NCBI GenBank assembly: GCA_029204225.1
Contig: CM055096.1
Location: forward strand, 6,446,316-6,510,315
Reading direction: 5' to 3'
DNA length: 64,000 nucleotides
Source of the DNA: Diphasiastrum complanatum
Taxonomy: Eukaryota > Streptophyta > Lycopodiopsida > Lycopodiales > Lycopodiaceae
Below are positions 21,346 to 38,265 of this stretch, piece by piece. The stretch's first letter is position 1. Each line of letters opens with the position of its first letter. The notes under the pieces were generated by a model. It was not told the DNA's origin, ran no database searches, and worked only from the letters and a program-made list of their open reading frames with translations. The translations under genes and the position numbers were made by a program.

Positions 21346-23043
21346 ATGATGCGACAATTAGGTCCACCAACCTTTTTCTTGACACTCTCTTGTGCAGAGA
21401 CGAAATGGGAACCTCTAATTGAATGCTTGAAGACCCTTAATCCAAATATTGTACAAGAAACAAATTACCAAAACCAGAATGCATACTTGCAAGCCTTGGT
21501 CCATGTAGATCCAAGCATGTGCGCAAGATACTACAACATGAAACTAAATGCTTTAAAAATAGTGATATCAAAAAACAATAAAATACTTGGTAAAATCAAT
21601 GATTACTTTTTTGTTACTGAATTCCAGCATCGTGGCAGCCAACATGACCATGGCGTATTGTGGATAGAAAATTCACCAACATATAGTAGCACATGCACAG
21701 ATGAAGTGACAAAATTCATAGATGCACACATATCATGTGACCACACTATATTGCCTTCTATTATAAGAGACATTCAAACCCACAAACACAAACACACTTG
21801 TTACAAAAAGCACGTCCCAAATAGCTGCAGATTTCATTATCCGCGACCACCAATGTCTAAAACCATGATTTTAACGCCGTTACAAAATTGTAGTGCCTCT
21901 CAACAACACTACTACAAAACATTATACAAGCACATTGAAGACAAAATCTTCGAAATCAATCCATCGGAACCCCAAACATTCCAAACATGGTTTAACTCCT
22001 TACAACTGACAACACAAGATTACGTTTGCTCTCTACAAAGTACTTTGAAAAAACCTACCGTCTTCCTGCAGCGCAGCCCTAATGACATTTACACGAATGC
22101 TTTTAATCCTCAAATAAGTGCATTGTGGCATGTGAATATGGACATTCAATTCATTTTAGATCCTTACGCATCAGCAAGTTACTGTACATCATACCTCACG
22201 AAAACTGACGATACAATTTCCAAATCATTAAAACATGTATTTCAAACATGTATAGAAAATCATTACGATACTATGACAAGGTTAAAGACCATGAGTAATA
22301 CTCTATTAAACACACAACAAATAAGTGCACAACTTGCGGCATTCATTGTATTATCACTTCCATTGCATCATTCCACAAGAACATTTGCATTCATAAACTC
22401 AAACCCAGAACACCTACGTGCATTTGTTTTGAAACGAAAATTTCACCTACAACAACTTGAACCAGATTCTACTGACATACATTATAAAACTAAAATTTAT
22501 AAATACATCGCTCGTCCAAATACACATTCCGACCTCTGTTTAGGAATACATATCATGTTATCGCATTACCAGTCAAAAAATTCAAAACATAGAACACCAC
22601 AAATTATTAGATTTATTCACTACAATAGACATAAAGACCCAAACAATTTCTATCGTGAACAACTGCTTCTACACAAGCCCTTCCATGAATTTGAAAACAC
22701 AATAGTTAACTCACATTGTACAATAAAGATGCCTACGATTTTCACTACAATACCATTAATACAAATAGCATCAAGTTTAACTACAACTTCCAAGCTATGT
22801 TTACTAATTGCACATCATGTACAACATCTACCACAACCAGGACCACATCGCAAACCTCAATGCAAAGCGTGCCAATTGGAGACGAGCAACAATGTGAATA
22901 TGATGTTGAGCTTGACTTTCCATCCCTTTGTCGACCTCATTCAAGACAACCTTCACAAGAAACTGGCAAATTTCCATACCCAATTATGGACAACAATACG
23001 TACTTCAAAAACATCAGAAGCCTCAATCAAGCACAACGATTGA
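21346..23043 (+). pseudogene. Helentron Rep (HUH endonuclease) domain
   Basis: Opens with MMRQLGPPTFFLTLSCAETKW, the typical start of the Helitron helicase-like N domain. The HUH metal-binding motif is in EFQHRGSQHDHGVLWIE (His codons from 21,628). The two catalytic tyrosines sit in YCTSYLTK, with Tyr codons at 22,180 and 22,192. These residues would nick single-stranded DNA and carry it covalently during rolling-circle transposition. The motifs themselves are intact. The last 100 codons drift out of frame: from about 22,800 the conserved path moves to the frame that ends at TGA 23,070. Confidence 0.88.
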
Positions 23044-24440
23044 TCTTTGATGATATTATGCGATTAAAATGACTTCGACCAAATGAACGCATTCATTTAC
23101 TTCTAACTGGCGATGTAGGCACTGGAAAAACATACACATTACTACTTTTAGCTCAGGGCTTGCTTCAACATTATTATAGATACCATTCCACAGATATCGT
23201 ACCGAAGGCTTTGTTAATGGCATATACCGGTAAAGCCACATACAACATTCGTGGCACTACATTCATTCTGCGTTGCATATATTTATAAATGCCAAAAATT
23301 TAACATCGTTGTCTGGTGACAAGCTCCAAGAACTAACTACTAAATATCGTGACATACAACTTGCCATATTTGATGAAATATATTTGATAGGTCGTCGTAT
23401 TTTCCAATTTGCCGATCAACGACTTCGATCAATAAAACATAGACCGACCTCTTTTTTTGGAGATCTTGACGTAATAACTTGTGGTGATCTTTTTCAAACA
23501 GGCCCTGTTTTAGATGCATGGATTTTTAAATCAGATGATGCCTCTCTCAATGCATTCAAATTATCGTACTGGAATAAATTGTTGCATTGTTATGAATTAA
23601 CACAAACAATGCGCCAAACTGATGACACATACATTGGGATATTGAATCGAATAAGAGAAGCCACTCAAACTGGTGAAGACATTCACTGGATTAACCAACA
23701 ATCTTATAAACCCATTTCGAATATGCCAAATATTCCTCACATGTGCCATACTAACAAAGAAATGGAAACACACAATGAACAGGCTTTTAAGTAAGTAGAG
23801 GGCACTAGTTTTTACCTACATGCAAAGGACACGTGCTCTTGCACATGTAGCAAATCAATATCCATTCCTGAAAAACCAAGAAACATTGTTGGTTTATGGA
23901 AAACTATAGTTGTCAAAACAGGCATGCTTGTTGAAATATGTAGTTCAAACATCAATACTGAAGATGGTCTTGTAAATGGTGCTGATGGTCTATTTCAAAC
24001 AAAAATGACCACAATGGCAATTGATATTATTTGGATTCAATTTCTCGATTCACACATTGGCCAAAAAACATGACTTGCCCATCCTCACTTCTATACAATG
24101 AAACATATACCAGAAACATGGACACCAATTTACAAAGTTAGTAAAGAATTCCAAATAGGATCATCATTTTTAAATACTATTACACGAAACCAATTTCCTA
24201 TACAACTTGCTGTTGCTCGTACTATACATCGTGCACAAGGTCCAACGATGGAACATGTAATTTTCAATCCTACCGAAACCAACAAACATGGCTTGACATA
24301 TACAGCGCTATCTAGAATACAAAATATTGAAAATTTATATTTAACCACCCCGCTCCATAATCAACATTTGAAAGTCGACCCATGTATTAGAAAAGAAATG
24401 CACCGCCTTCGCAATCATGCAAATTGGCGCATTCAAATTC
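22800..24440 (+). pseudogene. Helentron PIF1-like helicase domain
   Basis: SLNQAQRLIFDDIM (about 23,018-23,060) leads, across an in-frame TGA at 23,070, to Walker A GDVGTGKT (23,109-23,132). After a one-base shift near 23,260, IHSALHIFIN, Walker B FDEIYL (23,369 on), ITCGDLFQTGPV and ELTQTMRQTDD follow. A TAA at 23,792 and a TGA near 24,071 interrupt it. The C-terminal motifs (LAVARTIHRAQGPTMEHV, then HGLTYTALSRIQNIENLYL) lie at 24,208-24,345. This would be a superfamily 1B 5'-3' helicase that unwinds the donor strand. All motifs are recognisable but the gene is clearly broken. Confidence 0.87.
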
Positions 24441-25027
24441 CTATCATGGAGCAGTTCAAAACTACACACCTTGTTATTCAATCTTTAAACACTGTCTCAT
24501 TGCAAAAACATAAAATTGATATTTTAGCAGATTACAATTTGATGAGCTCAAATATCTTGTGTTTCCAAGAGACAAGAAACCACAACCAAACATCATACTT
24601 GACCAAAAATTTTCATGCCATACAAAATTACTGCTTCTCTGGCACAACCATGTACTATGACCGTACCCAACAATTGCATTGTTATGACATACACAATACA
24701 GATGTCGCAGAAATTATCAAAGCTTATTTCAATGTGAACAAACCATATAGTATGATTGTGCTTGCAGTGTATCGAAAACCGAATTCAAATCTGATGAGTT
24801 TCTTGAATATAATAGAAGAAATATTACAGAATGCATCCACAGACATACCAACACCAATGACCATTCTTGGAGACTTCAATATCAATATGCTTGCTTGCAA
24901 CAACCATGTCAACCATCTTACGACATTCATGCAAAACCATGGTTTCCAACAAACTATCACTATAGTGACCCAAATATCGTGTAAGTCTCTTTCATCGAGT
25001 TACTCTAACACATGTAAAATAAATTAA
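24441..25027 (+). pseudogene. Helentron C-terminal EEP endonuclease domain, truncated
   Basis: In the same 309-codon frame as the helicase end (24,098-25,027). It shows VIQSLNTVSLQKHKIDIL, the catalytic Glu in CFQETRNHNQ (codon 24,569-24,571), IVLAVYRKPNSN and ILGDFNINML (GDFN at 24,869-24,880). These are motifs of the endonuclease/exonuclease/phosphatase fold, as in non-LTR retrotransposon endonucleases. The final SDH motif is missing: after FQQTITIVTQI the sequence decays and stops at TAA 25,025. The fusion of this domain to a Helitron helicase defines Helentrons. Confidence 0.82.
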
Positions 25028-25045
25028 AATATCAACCTAAGGCAG

Positions 25046-25057
25046 AGCCAAGTGGCT
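25046..25057. promoter_or_regulatory. Short palindrome between Helentron and CDC48 TATA box
   Basis: AGCCA-AG-TGGCT forms a 5-bp stem with a 2-nt loop. Helitron 3' ends usually carry a short hairpin, so it may mark the transposon end. It could equally be a dyad-symmetric promoter element of CDC48. The sequence alone does not decide. Confidence 0.3.
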
Positions 25058-25072
25058 TACCACACGCCCTTG

Positions 25073-25080
25073 TATAAATA
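25073..25080 (+). promoter_or_regulatory. TATA box of the CDC48 gene
   Basis: TATAAATA, a strong plant TATA element, lies 259 bp upstream of the start codon. It is followed by a pyrimidine-rich stretch (about 25,148-25,200) typical of a plant 5' UTR. Transcription would start about 30 bp downstream, near 25,105-25,115. The Helentron frame ends only 45 bp before it. Confidence 0.65.
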
Positions 25081-25331
25081 TAAATCAAATTCAACAAATA
25101 TCCCATTTTCATGAGGTATCCATTTCCCAATCAAGTGAAGACAAATACGCTACTCCTCTCTACTTGCTTTCTATTCTCCTTTATTCTTCTTCATCTTCCC
25201 ATATCTGGCGGTGAATTCGTTGCGCTGCACCGGCAAGATTGTAGCTTGATATCGGATCCGGGGTTGCGCGCGTTGGGCCAAGGTGGGTTTTGCAGATCAG
25301 TGTCTTCCGTGTGAGAATCAAGTTGGGTTTC

Positions 25332-30429
<5,098 letters not shown>

Positions 30430-33289
30430 CCAAGTTCCAAGGCTGCCTTCTTTGTTAACTTGCTTTGGCACTTGTCAATTGAGACAATGAGTTTCTGTTT
30501 TACTTCTATGATATGGATGGTTTTGTGGTTGACTCTCAGTGGCATTTTATGCTGTCAATAACTCTTTTTTTGACTTTCAAAAGTTAGTAGAAAGAATACC
30601 AAATCAATGGTCTATTATGCAAGTCCTTGAATCCTCTCTTATGAGATCTTTTATATTCTTGCCAGTTTTTGCCTAAGGTATGCATTATTTTTGTAAGATC
30701 TAGGATCTGTCTATGGGCATAACTGAGACTCTGTGAAAAAATAGATTTCCTTTTCACAACCACTTTCTTTTCTTGTATTAGTACTAGGTAGGAACTAACT
30801 TTCACGGATCACTTAGCACTTGGAACCATTGTCTCATTGAAACTTAATTCAGATTCTGAAGAACAACCTGGCAATTAACAGTTCAATTGTGCTCAAAACA
30901 CAATTTTTCAGTAAGCCATAAGGGATTTATCAAAAGAATTAGAGGCTAAGAAACATTTATATGTTCCTCCTTTCACGCATTGTCTTCTTGTAACTCTAGT
31001 TGATTTCTTGAGGTAAATCTCTTGAAATGCTTCTTCAAACGCTAGAGCTTATCACAACATTCAGAGTTTTTGGTTGACGAAGTAACATCATGATTAACAA
31101 AACAAGATTACTTGCTTACTTTTTGGATAGTGGCAATAAGACGAAAGTTTTGCCAACCCCAGTACTCACTTTACAGTGTAAATCATGGTTATGCAAGATT
31201 CTTGAACAATAAATCTAACAATTGGGATCTCCGAATCTTGTGAAATATATTCAACCAAAGAGATTCATGACATTGAAATAAACATATGGTGAGCTGTGTT
31301 TTATTCAATTTTACATGTGAGGCAATTGTCTTCATTATGCTTGGCCTCGCTGTCATTATGTGTTTGGAAAACCATTTAAGCTTACCCACTTTCAATTGAA
31401 AAGCTTTCAGGTTCAGGCCAAAATGGAATTATCATTCGATTTCCATTTCCATGATACTAGTATGAATTATGAACGTTTAAGGTGACATTAACAAACCTGA
31501 AGAAGAAGCAAATTCATGTCATATGTTAACCATAAAGCTTATGTCTTATCGTAACCAATTGAATCTATCCACGATCTTCTGAACGTTGGCATCCTTGACT
31601 TCATGCAACCTAGCTGAAGAAATCAGTCCAAAGAATTACCTACAAAAAATGTTAATTGTAGATATTCATTCAAAATAGCCAAGAGTGGATTTTATCTAGA
31701 GCACCCAATACTATAGGTTAACAAAAACAACTTGATGAAATTTTTTGAAAGTTGCAGAAGGCTCTTTGCACCGACTTCCATAGGTTTTTACCAAGATATT
31801 GACTCTAGAAAAAACAGATTCAGGATGATTGTTGAAGGTGATGTTTTTTATATTGGCTTCATTTTCTATTGGAGAACTAGCATATTTGTCTAGGAGATAA
31901 CTAAAAAATAGTCCAAACAAAGGATGCATATCTTTTATTGTGTAGTTCATCTAGCAAGTTTTTACTTCTTCTCTTATGAATTTGGTTAGTTTAGCACCCG
32001 GGCACATAGGCTATAATGCCATGTTAGGATACTTATTGATATATTTATATTTTGTTTATTGATTATGTAGCCTTTTGTACAAGGATTCTACGGTTTATAT
32101 GTAAACTCAATGTAACCTTAGACCAAGTTCAAATTTGTTGGCCTTGCCTTGCAAAGGCGATATTATGTGCTGAGGTTGGTCAGTGGAGTTTGAAAGAAAG
32201 TCAATGTTAAAGGACAAATCGTGATAGAGGACTCAACTTTTTTGTTTGGACCTTGGTTAACGTCCCAAGTAGCCCACATGTAATTGATAATGTGTGCATG
32301 GAAATAGCAAATGGCAATGAAAAAAAAGTGACTTGCATGTACACTTTGCTTTTGCTTTTCTTTAAGTGATATGCAATCGATCCATAGCAAGTGTGCGTCT
32401 CATTGACTATCTACGTGAAAACCTGTGCATAACAAAGTTTGCATGTACCAACCTATGTGCATGTTAAGCAAAAGCTTTTTGTGAGGTACCAATCGTCCTA
32501 TTAGGCCCCATACTTCCTTCCAAATTCATCAAGCTCATTGATCAAGACATGTATCAAGAAGCTGATGAGTCAAGTTGATGTCGATATTGGATCCTCGACT
32601 ATGGCTTCCTATATCCTCCATCTTGCACTTGGAAGCGTTGGTTCTCTGACAATAAACATGTCATTCTTGACTGAGGCACGGACTGATGAAGAGCTCCTTG
32701 AAAGAGTCCTTGATAAAGATGGATTTAGTCGTTTTTGTGAATTTATCTCCGATAGATTGCAACAATGTTGTAGCTACTACAGCCACTAGGCATAACAACA
32801 ACAGAGGACTATCTTTGAGAGGCCATTCTATAAAAACAATTATTAGAGGAGTTTTTGACTCTAAAAGGACCCTTTGTAACAATACTTTTTTTTGACTTTT
32901 CAACTATTCTATGTCCCCATGGCCCAATAGTGTACGTCCATGTCTGTCGTTACATAATGTGCCACAAATCCCCATAATGTGAACATAGACTCTAGTTGCC
33001 CGTTGGGAAGGTCTAGAACTATTCAAAATTAACGTAGATAAACTAATGTGCAAAAATTCCCATAATGTGAACATACATTATAATTGCGCATGAATGAATT
33101 TGGGCAATCTTGGACAGTTCTCTCTCTAAAAACTCTATCCTAGTGGGCACTCCTTCTAGGATCTTTTTTGGATTCAGAATTCCTCTAATGGAAGGTTGAC
33201 GATGAGCAAACTAATTTTGGATGATGAGCAAACTAATTTTGGGAGATGCAATAAACCAAACATTGGCTCAACATAATCCACAAGTATCT
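30430..33289. other. CDC48 3' flank, no gene recognised
   Basis: The first few hundred bases must hold the CDC48 3' UTR, but I see no canonical AATAAA close to the stop. The remainder is AT-rich with only short frames. A TGTTAGGATACTTATTG stretch near 32,023 looks like the start of a copia LTR, but I could not find its end or partner. A frame at 32,538-32,789 shows no family I recognise. Confidence 0.6.
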
Positions 33290-33609
33290 ATGTCGTGAAG
33301 GATTACTTCCCCCATTCACAGAAAATGTTTTAGATTGCGTAGCTGGAGCAGAAGCCTACAGTTTTTTGGACGATTTCAGCGGCTATAATCAAGTTAAGAT
33401 CACGCCTAAAGATCAGCATAAGACCGCGTTTGCCACTGAATGGGGAACTTATGCCTATAAGGTGATGCCATTCGAACTTTACAATGCTTCGAGCACCTTC
33501 CAAAGAGTTATGCAAATGGCATTCAAAGAGTACCTGCAAAAATTTCTGGAAATATTCTTGGATGATTCTAATACATCAACCCTTCTACAAACGTTGAAGG
33601 AGCGCTAGC
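33290..33609 (+). pseudogene. Gypsy reverse transcriptase fragment
   Basis: Short fragment homologous to element C RT. GAEAYSFLDDFSGYNQVKIT is followed by HKTAFATEWGTYAYKVMPF, STFQRVMQMAF, EYLQKFLEIFLDD and a stop at 33,607. It lacks all flanking pol sequence and LTRs. The catalytic block reads FLDD. Confidence 0.85.
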
Positions 33610-35930
33610 GTTATTAAAATAAAAGTCGAATCTCACTTATTGATCCTATTGAGAGCTCCCAACAAAGGTAATGAATCCGAAGGAAATATTTTTATGAAAG
33701 ACACTTTTATAGATATATGTTTTTTCCTATCAAAGAATTAAAACTCTCATAACATGATGACCAAAAAAAAGAAAAATGACATGGAGACCCTTTTTTTTTA
33801 ATTTTTTTTAAAAAATTTGCCAATATCTAAAATACTTCAAAAAAATATATTGTAATACAGAAGAAAATCTTATAGAAATTTTAATTATGCTAAAAAAATT
33901 AATTAATATATTATCATTTAGACTTTTAAATTAGCATATATTACATAATAGTATTATTAAAAATAAAATCATTAATTACACAACCACTAAAATACATGAA
34001 AAGAAATTATTTCTGCTTATAAAAAAAAAAAATTCTTTAAAAGATTTGAAAAGTTTTTTTTAATGAAAGTGCTTGTATCAAAAAGGATATTTTTTAGAAT
34101 TGAAGCAAAAATTCTAATCAATATTTTTTAAATTTTATATAAATAAACAATTATGAATTTAAGTGATTTGAATAGTTTAAAAATTTTGAGATTGACTTAT
34201 ATGTTGAAGTTTTTAAAAAACATATATATATTTGATTTTTTTAAGACTAATTATGATGACTAAAATATTAATATCTAAAATTGATTGTGTTGAAAAATGT
34301 AACTGAAAAATTTATGAAAAAATATATCACTTATGATTATCAATGTGTTAATTTCTTCTTTCTACCCCTCGCTTTATTCTTTGTCTCTTTCTCTAGACCT
34401 TTTTTTTTTTGAGCTAGAAATTAGGACATTGCTTTGCATGCTTTCAAAAGATAGATTTACAAGAAGTAAAAGTAGTGGTTTGGACCCACATTTAAAATAG
34501 CATTACAAGCCTTACAAGATTGTCTTCACAAAGGGGGATCACATTCACAAGCTCACTTTTGGTGTAGACATACTATCAAATTCACATAGCAGAATCAAAA
34601 ACTAATTTCAAAATAACTATTAGCTCTAATCCAATGGCCTCATCAAATCTAAGAGTTTCACATTTTTGCTTCATGTTTCAGCTTGCTAGAATTTGTTGTT
34701 TACATCAGTGCTGTTTCTCGTATTAATCACATGAAACTACCTCCTACAACTGGTGTATACTATCAATTTAGAAAAAAAATCAGGGGTTTCACAATTTAAG
34801 ACAGTCTTAAAACAAAGGGCAGTAACCACATTTGTCCAAGATTCTAGATCAGCTCAATACAAAGCACAATCGGTAATGAGAAGCCAAATTTGATATAAAC
34901 AAAACCCAAGATCAATTTCTGACTTTTATTACTAGCTAAGTCATAGAACCGAGAGTCTGTGTTTGATAAATGCTCCAAAAAACAGACAAGATCAAGGTTT
35001 CTCTTTGTGATGCTTTTGATCTAGCTCATCTATGATGAAGTATTTTCAAAGGTCTATAGTCATTCCAGTTATATCATGGGCACCATTGAAGCCCTGCTCT
35101 TCTCAAAATCTTGGGAAACGGGACATGCTCAGATGGAAGTGATCTGATTCACGTCTACATCATCATTTCGGGTCTCTAGTCTCTACCATAATTCAATTCA
35201 GCACCATATTGCGATTATTTCGACCTTGGCAGTATTCTGATCTACAACAGAATTGTTTGATGCAGTACAGCTATTCTGACCCTGGCGCAAAACAACAGGC
35301 CGTTTATAAGTTTCCGATATTGAGAGCAAAATGTAGACATGGATCGATTTATCAAATCCGACCCTCAGACAACTATTCGATCCTGAACATATGCATGGTC
35401 TGGCTTGAGACTTGCTATTTCATTCTATGGCAGCGCGTGTTCAGCGTTGTTGTCAATAGCTAATTTTCCAACTATAGCTACTTAGAGTTCAAACCTATCT
35501 CTCATGTTTTGATGATAATGCACCCAAAAAATGGGTGTATGTTTATGATAAGAGTGATCCATTATGAATGTATTCAAAGAAAGAACAAAAAAAAATTGCA
35601 GCTCGTTGATCGATTAGTGGGCTGTAACTCTTTTTAACCCACTACTTAATTAGTGGGTAGCAAAAAAAAATTGTAGCTCTCTCATCAAGCAACCGGCTCC
35701 CAGAACAAATTTGTAGACTTATGCATATGCACGTGGACATGCACAGGCAGAGGGTTGCAAATTTGTTTTGTAGCCCACCAAGTAGCCAGTGGACTACAAA
35801 AGAAAGGGGCTCAATCATTTGCTTTGGGAAAAAAAAATTGTGGTCATAGAATGATGCAAGGTGTTTTGATGTTTCAAATGATTTTATCTAGAGTCACATA
35901 AGAAAAAGGAGACATACTTGGAAGAATGCT
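33610..35930. other. AT-rich intergenic stretch, nothing recognised
   Basis: 33,610-34,370 is extremely AT-rich, with poly-A and poly-T runs. 34,371-35,930 is less extreme and has only short frames without known motifs. Around 35,600-35,810 there are loosely repeated phrases such as AGTGGGCTGTAAC, AGTGGGTAGC and AGTGGACTAC, which I could not turn into a clear repeat unit. Confidence 0.6.
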
Positions 35931-36218
35931 TTGTTGGAGATGGTGAACTCATGCAACCATTTTTCTGGTCAGGCAAATTTCTACATGATTCCTCTAGAGC
36001 ACTATGACTTTATTTTTGGTGTATACTGGTTCTCTTCACTTGGTACTGTTGTTGTGGATCTCTCTCAACAGACACTTTCCTTTACTCATGCTGGTCAGCA
36101 TCATTCACTTGTTGATATTGATTCTCATGGTGACTATCAGTTGGTTACCAGGAAGCAGTTTATGCGTAGCCTGTCAAAGGCTCAGGGTGCACTCTTCTTC
36201 CCATTTAGAGTACATTAG
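35931..36218 (+). pseudogene. Gypsy aspartic protease remnant
   Basis: 95-codon frame with FYMIPLEHYDFIFGVYWFSS followed by LGTVVVDLSQQTLSFTHAGQ and QLVTRKQFMRSLSKAQGALF. The DxxxGxxWL-like pattern (here DFIFGVYWF) followed by QTLSF is the retropepsin C-terminal half in plant chromovirus-like gypsy elements. The upstream half with the catalytic DSGA is not seen. Confidence 0.55.
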
Positions 36219-38021
36219 TTGCTGCTTACACTTTTACCATTCGTGTGTCCTCTTTCTCAGGTTGATGCTGCTCTGGATTTACAGGTTGTTGTTGCATGCC
36301 TTGCACCTATATGCCTTGATTTACAAATATCGTATTCTGTGTTCCTAGTTTCATTGATATTGAGGTCATATACCTTGGCGGTATTTCTACTATTGCTTCT
36401 GCGCATACCTCAGATAGCCCTCCTGGTTTGGTGGTTCATGCAATATCTTCTCCTTTGGTCTTTATATCTCCATCTCTTGAGTCCGTTATGGCCGATGTTC
36501 CTATAAATTTCTCTGGGGTTCTTCACGGGTCCACGATGATGGATTCCTCGCTCTTGGTTATCAGGTTGTATCTTCTTTCGCTTTACTCCATGGATCTCTG
36601 CTTGAGGTTTGTGATCTACCTCATGATATTTCTATAGTTCCTTACATGATTCATGCACCTTTGGCCGTTACCATTACAAAGATATTTGTCAGATGGTCAC
36701 TATTACTTATCTAGGGTATTTATATGTTGGGATCTTTCTAGATGAGTATACGGGGATCCTTCAATCTCCTTGTGATCCTACATATAGCTTTGCTACAGTC
36801 AATGACGATGCTATACACTTTTGGGCTTTTTATGCATTAGAGATTTTTCATGCGATTGATTTCTTTTTAACTCTTCATATTTGGCATTCCTGGTTATTAA
36901 GCTCCTTGTTCCAGTTTATTTCTTCTAATCCTCACTTGTGTGCCTGGTGTGTACTTTGAGATTACACTTACGGCCAGTTTCGATGGGTCATCCGATTCTC
37001 CATCTGTTTTTGTTGCATCCTATGATGGATTGGTATGTCCATATGAGGTCTTTTTGGATGAGTATTTTGGCTACAGTTTTTCAGTTGGGGCCTCTACCAT
37101 TCTAGATTTGTTGCTATTGTTTTCATGCATCATGTCTTTTTAGATGATGCATTGATTTCTTGGACCTTCTGGAGCTTTTGGCATGCTGCACTTCTCGTAA
37201 TATGGGCCTTGAGGGTACCATGTGCCATTGCTACTTCTCATTCATGGGCCTTATAGATACCTTGGGCTTTTGACCATGCTGGTGCACATTTCTCCATTCT
37301 AGCTATCCTTTGTCAGGATGATCTCTTTATGCTCCATGTTTTCTGGAATATCGCTTGCTTTTCCATGCTATTACAGCGTGCTTGTTATCCTGCTTATGTT
37401 CCTACTCCTTGTTGCTGGTCTTCTGACGTTGCTATCTTTTCTTGGGGCACCTATATCATTGAGTTTGTACATATGGTTGATGGTTACGTGTATGATGTAG
37501 CTATTCGGGATGAATGTCCATCTCTTTTCCAGCTTCCTTATCGGCTTCCTGTTTCTGATGCAGTTCTACGTTCTCGGGCTTTTTGGATACCTTGGTATGA
37601 TGTCCCTATCTTTTGGGCTGATCCTCTACTATCTTGGGCATTACAGATACCTTGGCATTCTTGGTTGCTGCTTGATCTTCTTCTGGTTTCTTTGCATTCC
37701 GGGTTGTTCCATATTGCTTGGTTTCAGATGATGCGGACGAGATGTTCCCTTCAACACCACAATGTTCACCTTGAGTTGTTCCCTTTCTTACTAGCTGCCA
37801 TTCACCAGGTTCGTCTTCACCATAGTCGATGTCGCCGACAGATTCAATTTTTGGTCCAGTATGATAGTCGTCCTATTGAGGAGGCCACATGGGGGCTTAT
37901 TGATGTCTTTTATCATACACCATCACTTGCAGATCAGGCTTGTGCTCTTGCTGCACTTGGTGATTCCTCTATATCAGATGCTGCTCTAGCTGTTGATGCA
38001 CCAGGGCTTGCTGCTGTTTGA
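36219..38021 (+). pseudogene. Degraded gypsy pol with chromodomain-like end
   Basis: Most of this stretch is T-rich with long hydrophobic frames but no conserved RT or integrase motif, as expected from heavy C-to-T decay or rearrangement. The end of the 230-codon frame at 37,329-38,021 reads QIQFLVQYDSRPIEEATWG near 37,840-37,895. This matches the chromodomain-type C-terminus of plant gypsy integrases (typically LVxWxxxPxEEATWE), followed by an acidic/alanine tail. The element therefore probably belonged to a chromovirus lineage. I would not interpret the hydrophobic frames as membrane proteins. Confidence 0.45.
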
Positions 38022-38039
38022 TCTAGTTCCTTTTCGACA

Positions 38040-38265
38040 GTCTTGGAGGGCGCACTATTATCCCTCCCAGTTGGGCCCTAACCACTAGAAGCTTCCTTTT
38101 TCCTCTAGGCTATAAGTAGGGAATCTATTTCATTTGTTACTCAGCTGATAATATTGATCTCTCTCGTTAGTCTCCTTAATCTCTCTTTCTTGCTTTCTAG
38201 GATTAAGTCTTGCTTATGTGATGTTTTTTCGGCTTAGCTCTAGATCAGTAGTGGTTGCATTCGTA
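38040..38265 (+). repeat. Probable LTR fragment of the degraded gypsy element
   Basis: Follows the chromodomain-like frame directly. It contains a TATAAGTAG box near 38,111 and a pyrimidine-rich downstream stretch ending in GATTAAGTCTTGC. No second LTR was found, so the limits are approximate. Confidence 0.35.

Larger units (their letters stand above)
20137..25027 (+). mobile_element. Helentron-type rolling-circle transposon, decayed
   Basis: Three domains occur in the order known for autonomous Helitrons: a Rep nuclease with HUH and two-tyrosine motifs, a PIF1-like helicase, and then an EEP endonuclease. The endonuclease at the C-terminus is the mark of the Helentron (Helitron2) group. All parts lie on one strand in what was probably a single gene, now divided by at least four stops and two frameshifts. 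The EEP domain is cut short and the transposon ends could not be fixed. I did not find a clear CTRR end or matching terminal inverted repeats. The coding sequence ends 45 bp before the CDC48 TATA box. Confidence 0.85.

Noticed and set aside
24130-24960. Minus-strand frames opposite the Helentron and CDC48 exons
   Set aside because: They are shadows of the sense coding sequence and contain no conserved motif.
32020-32130. TGTTAGGATACTTATTG stretch as a solo copia LTR
   Set aside because: The opening looks right, but I found no end, partner LTR, primer site or target duplication.
36004-37731. Several hydrophobic frames that resemble multi-pass membrane proteins
   Set aside because: They overlap in different frames in T-rich decayed gypsy DNA, with no start context and no homology I recognise.
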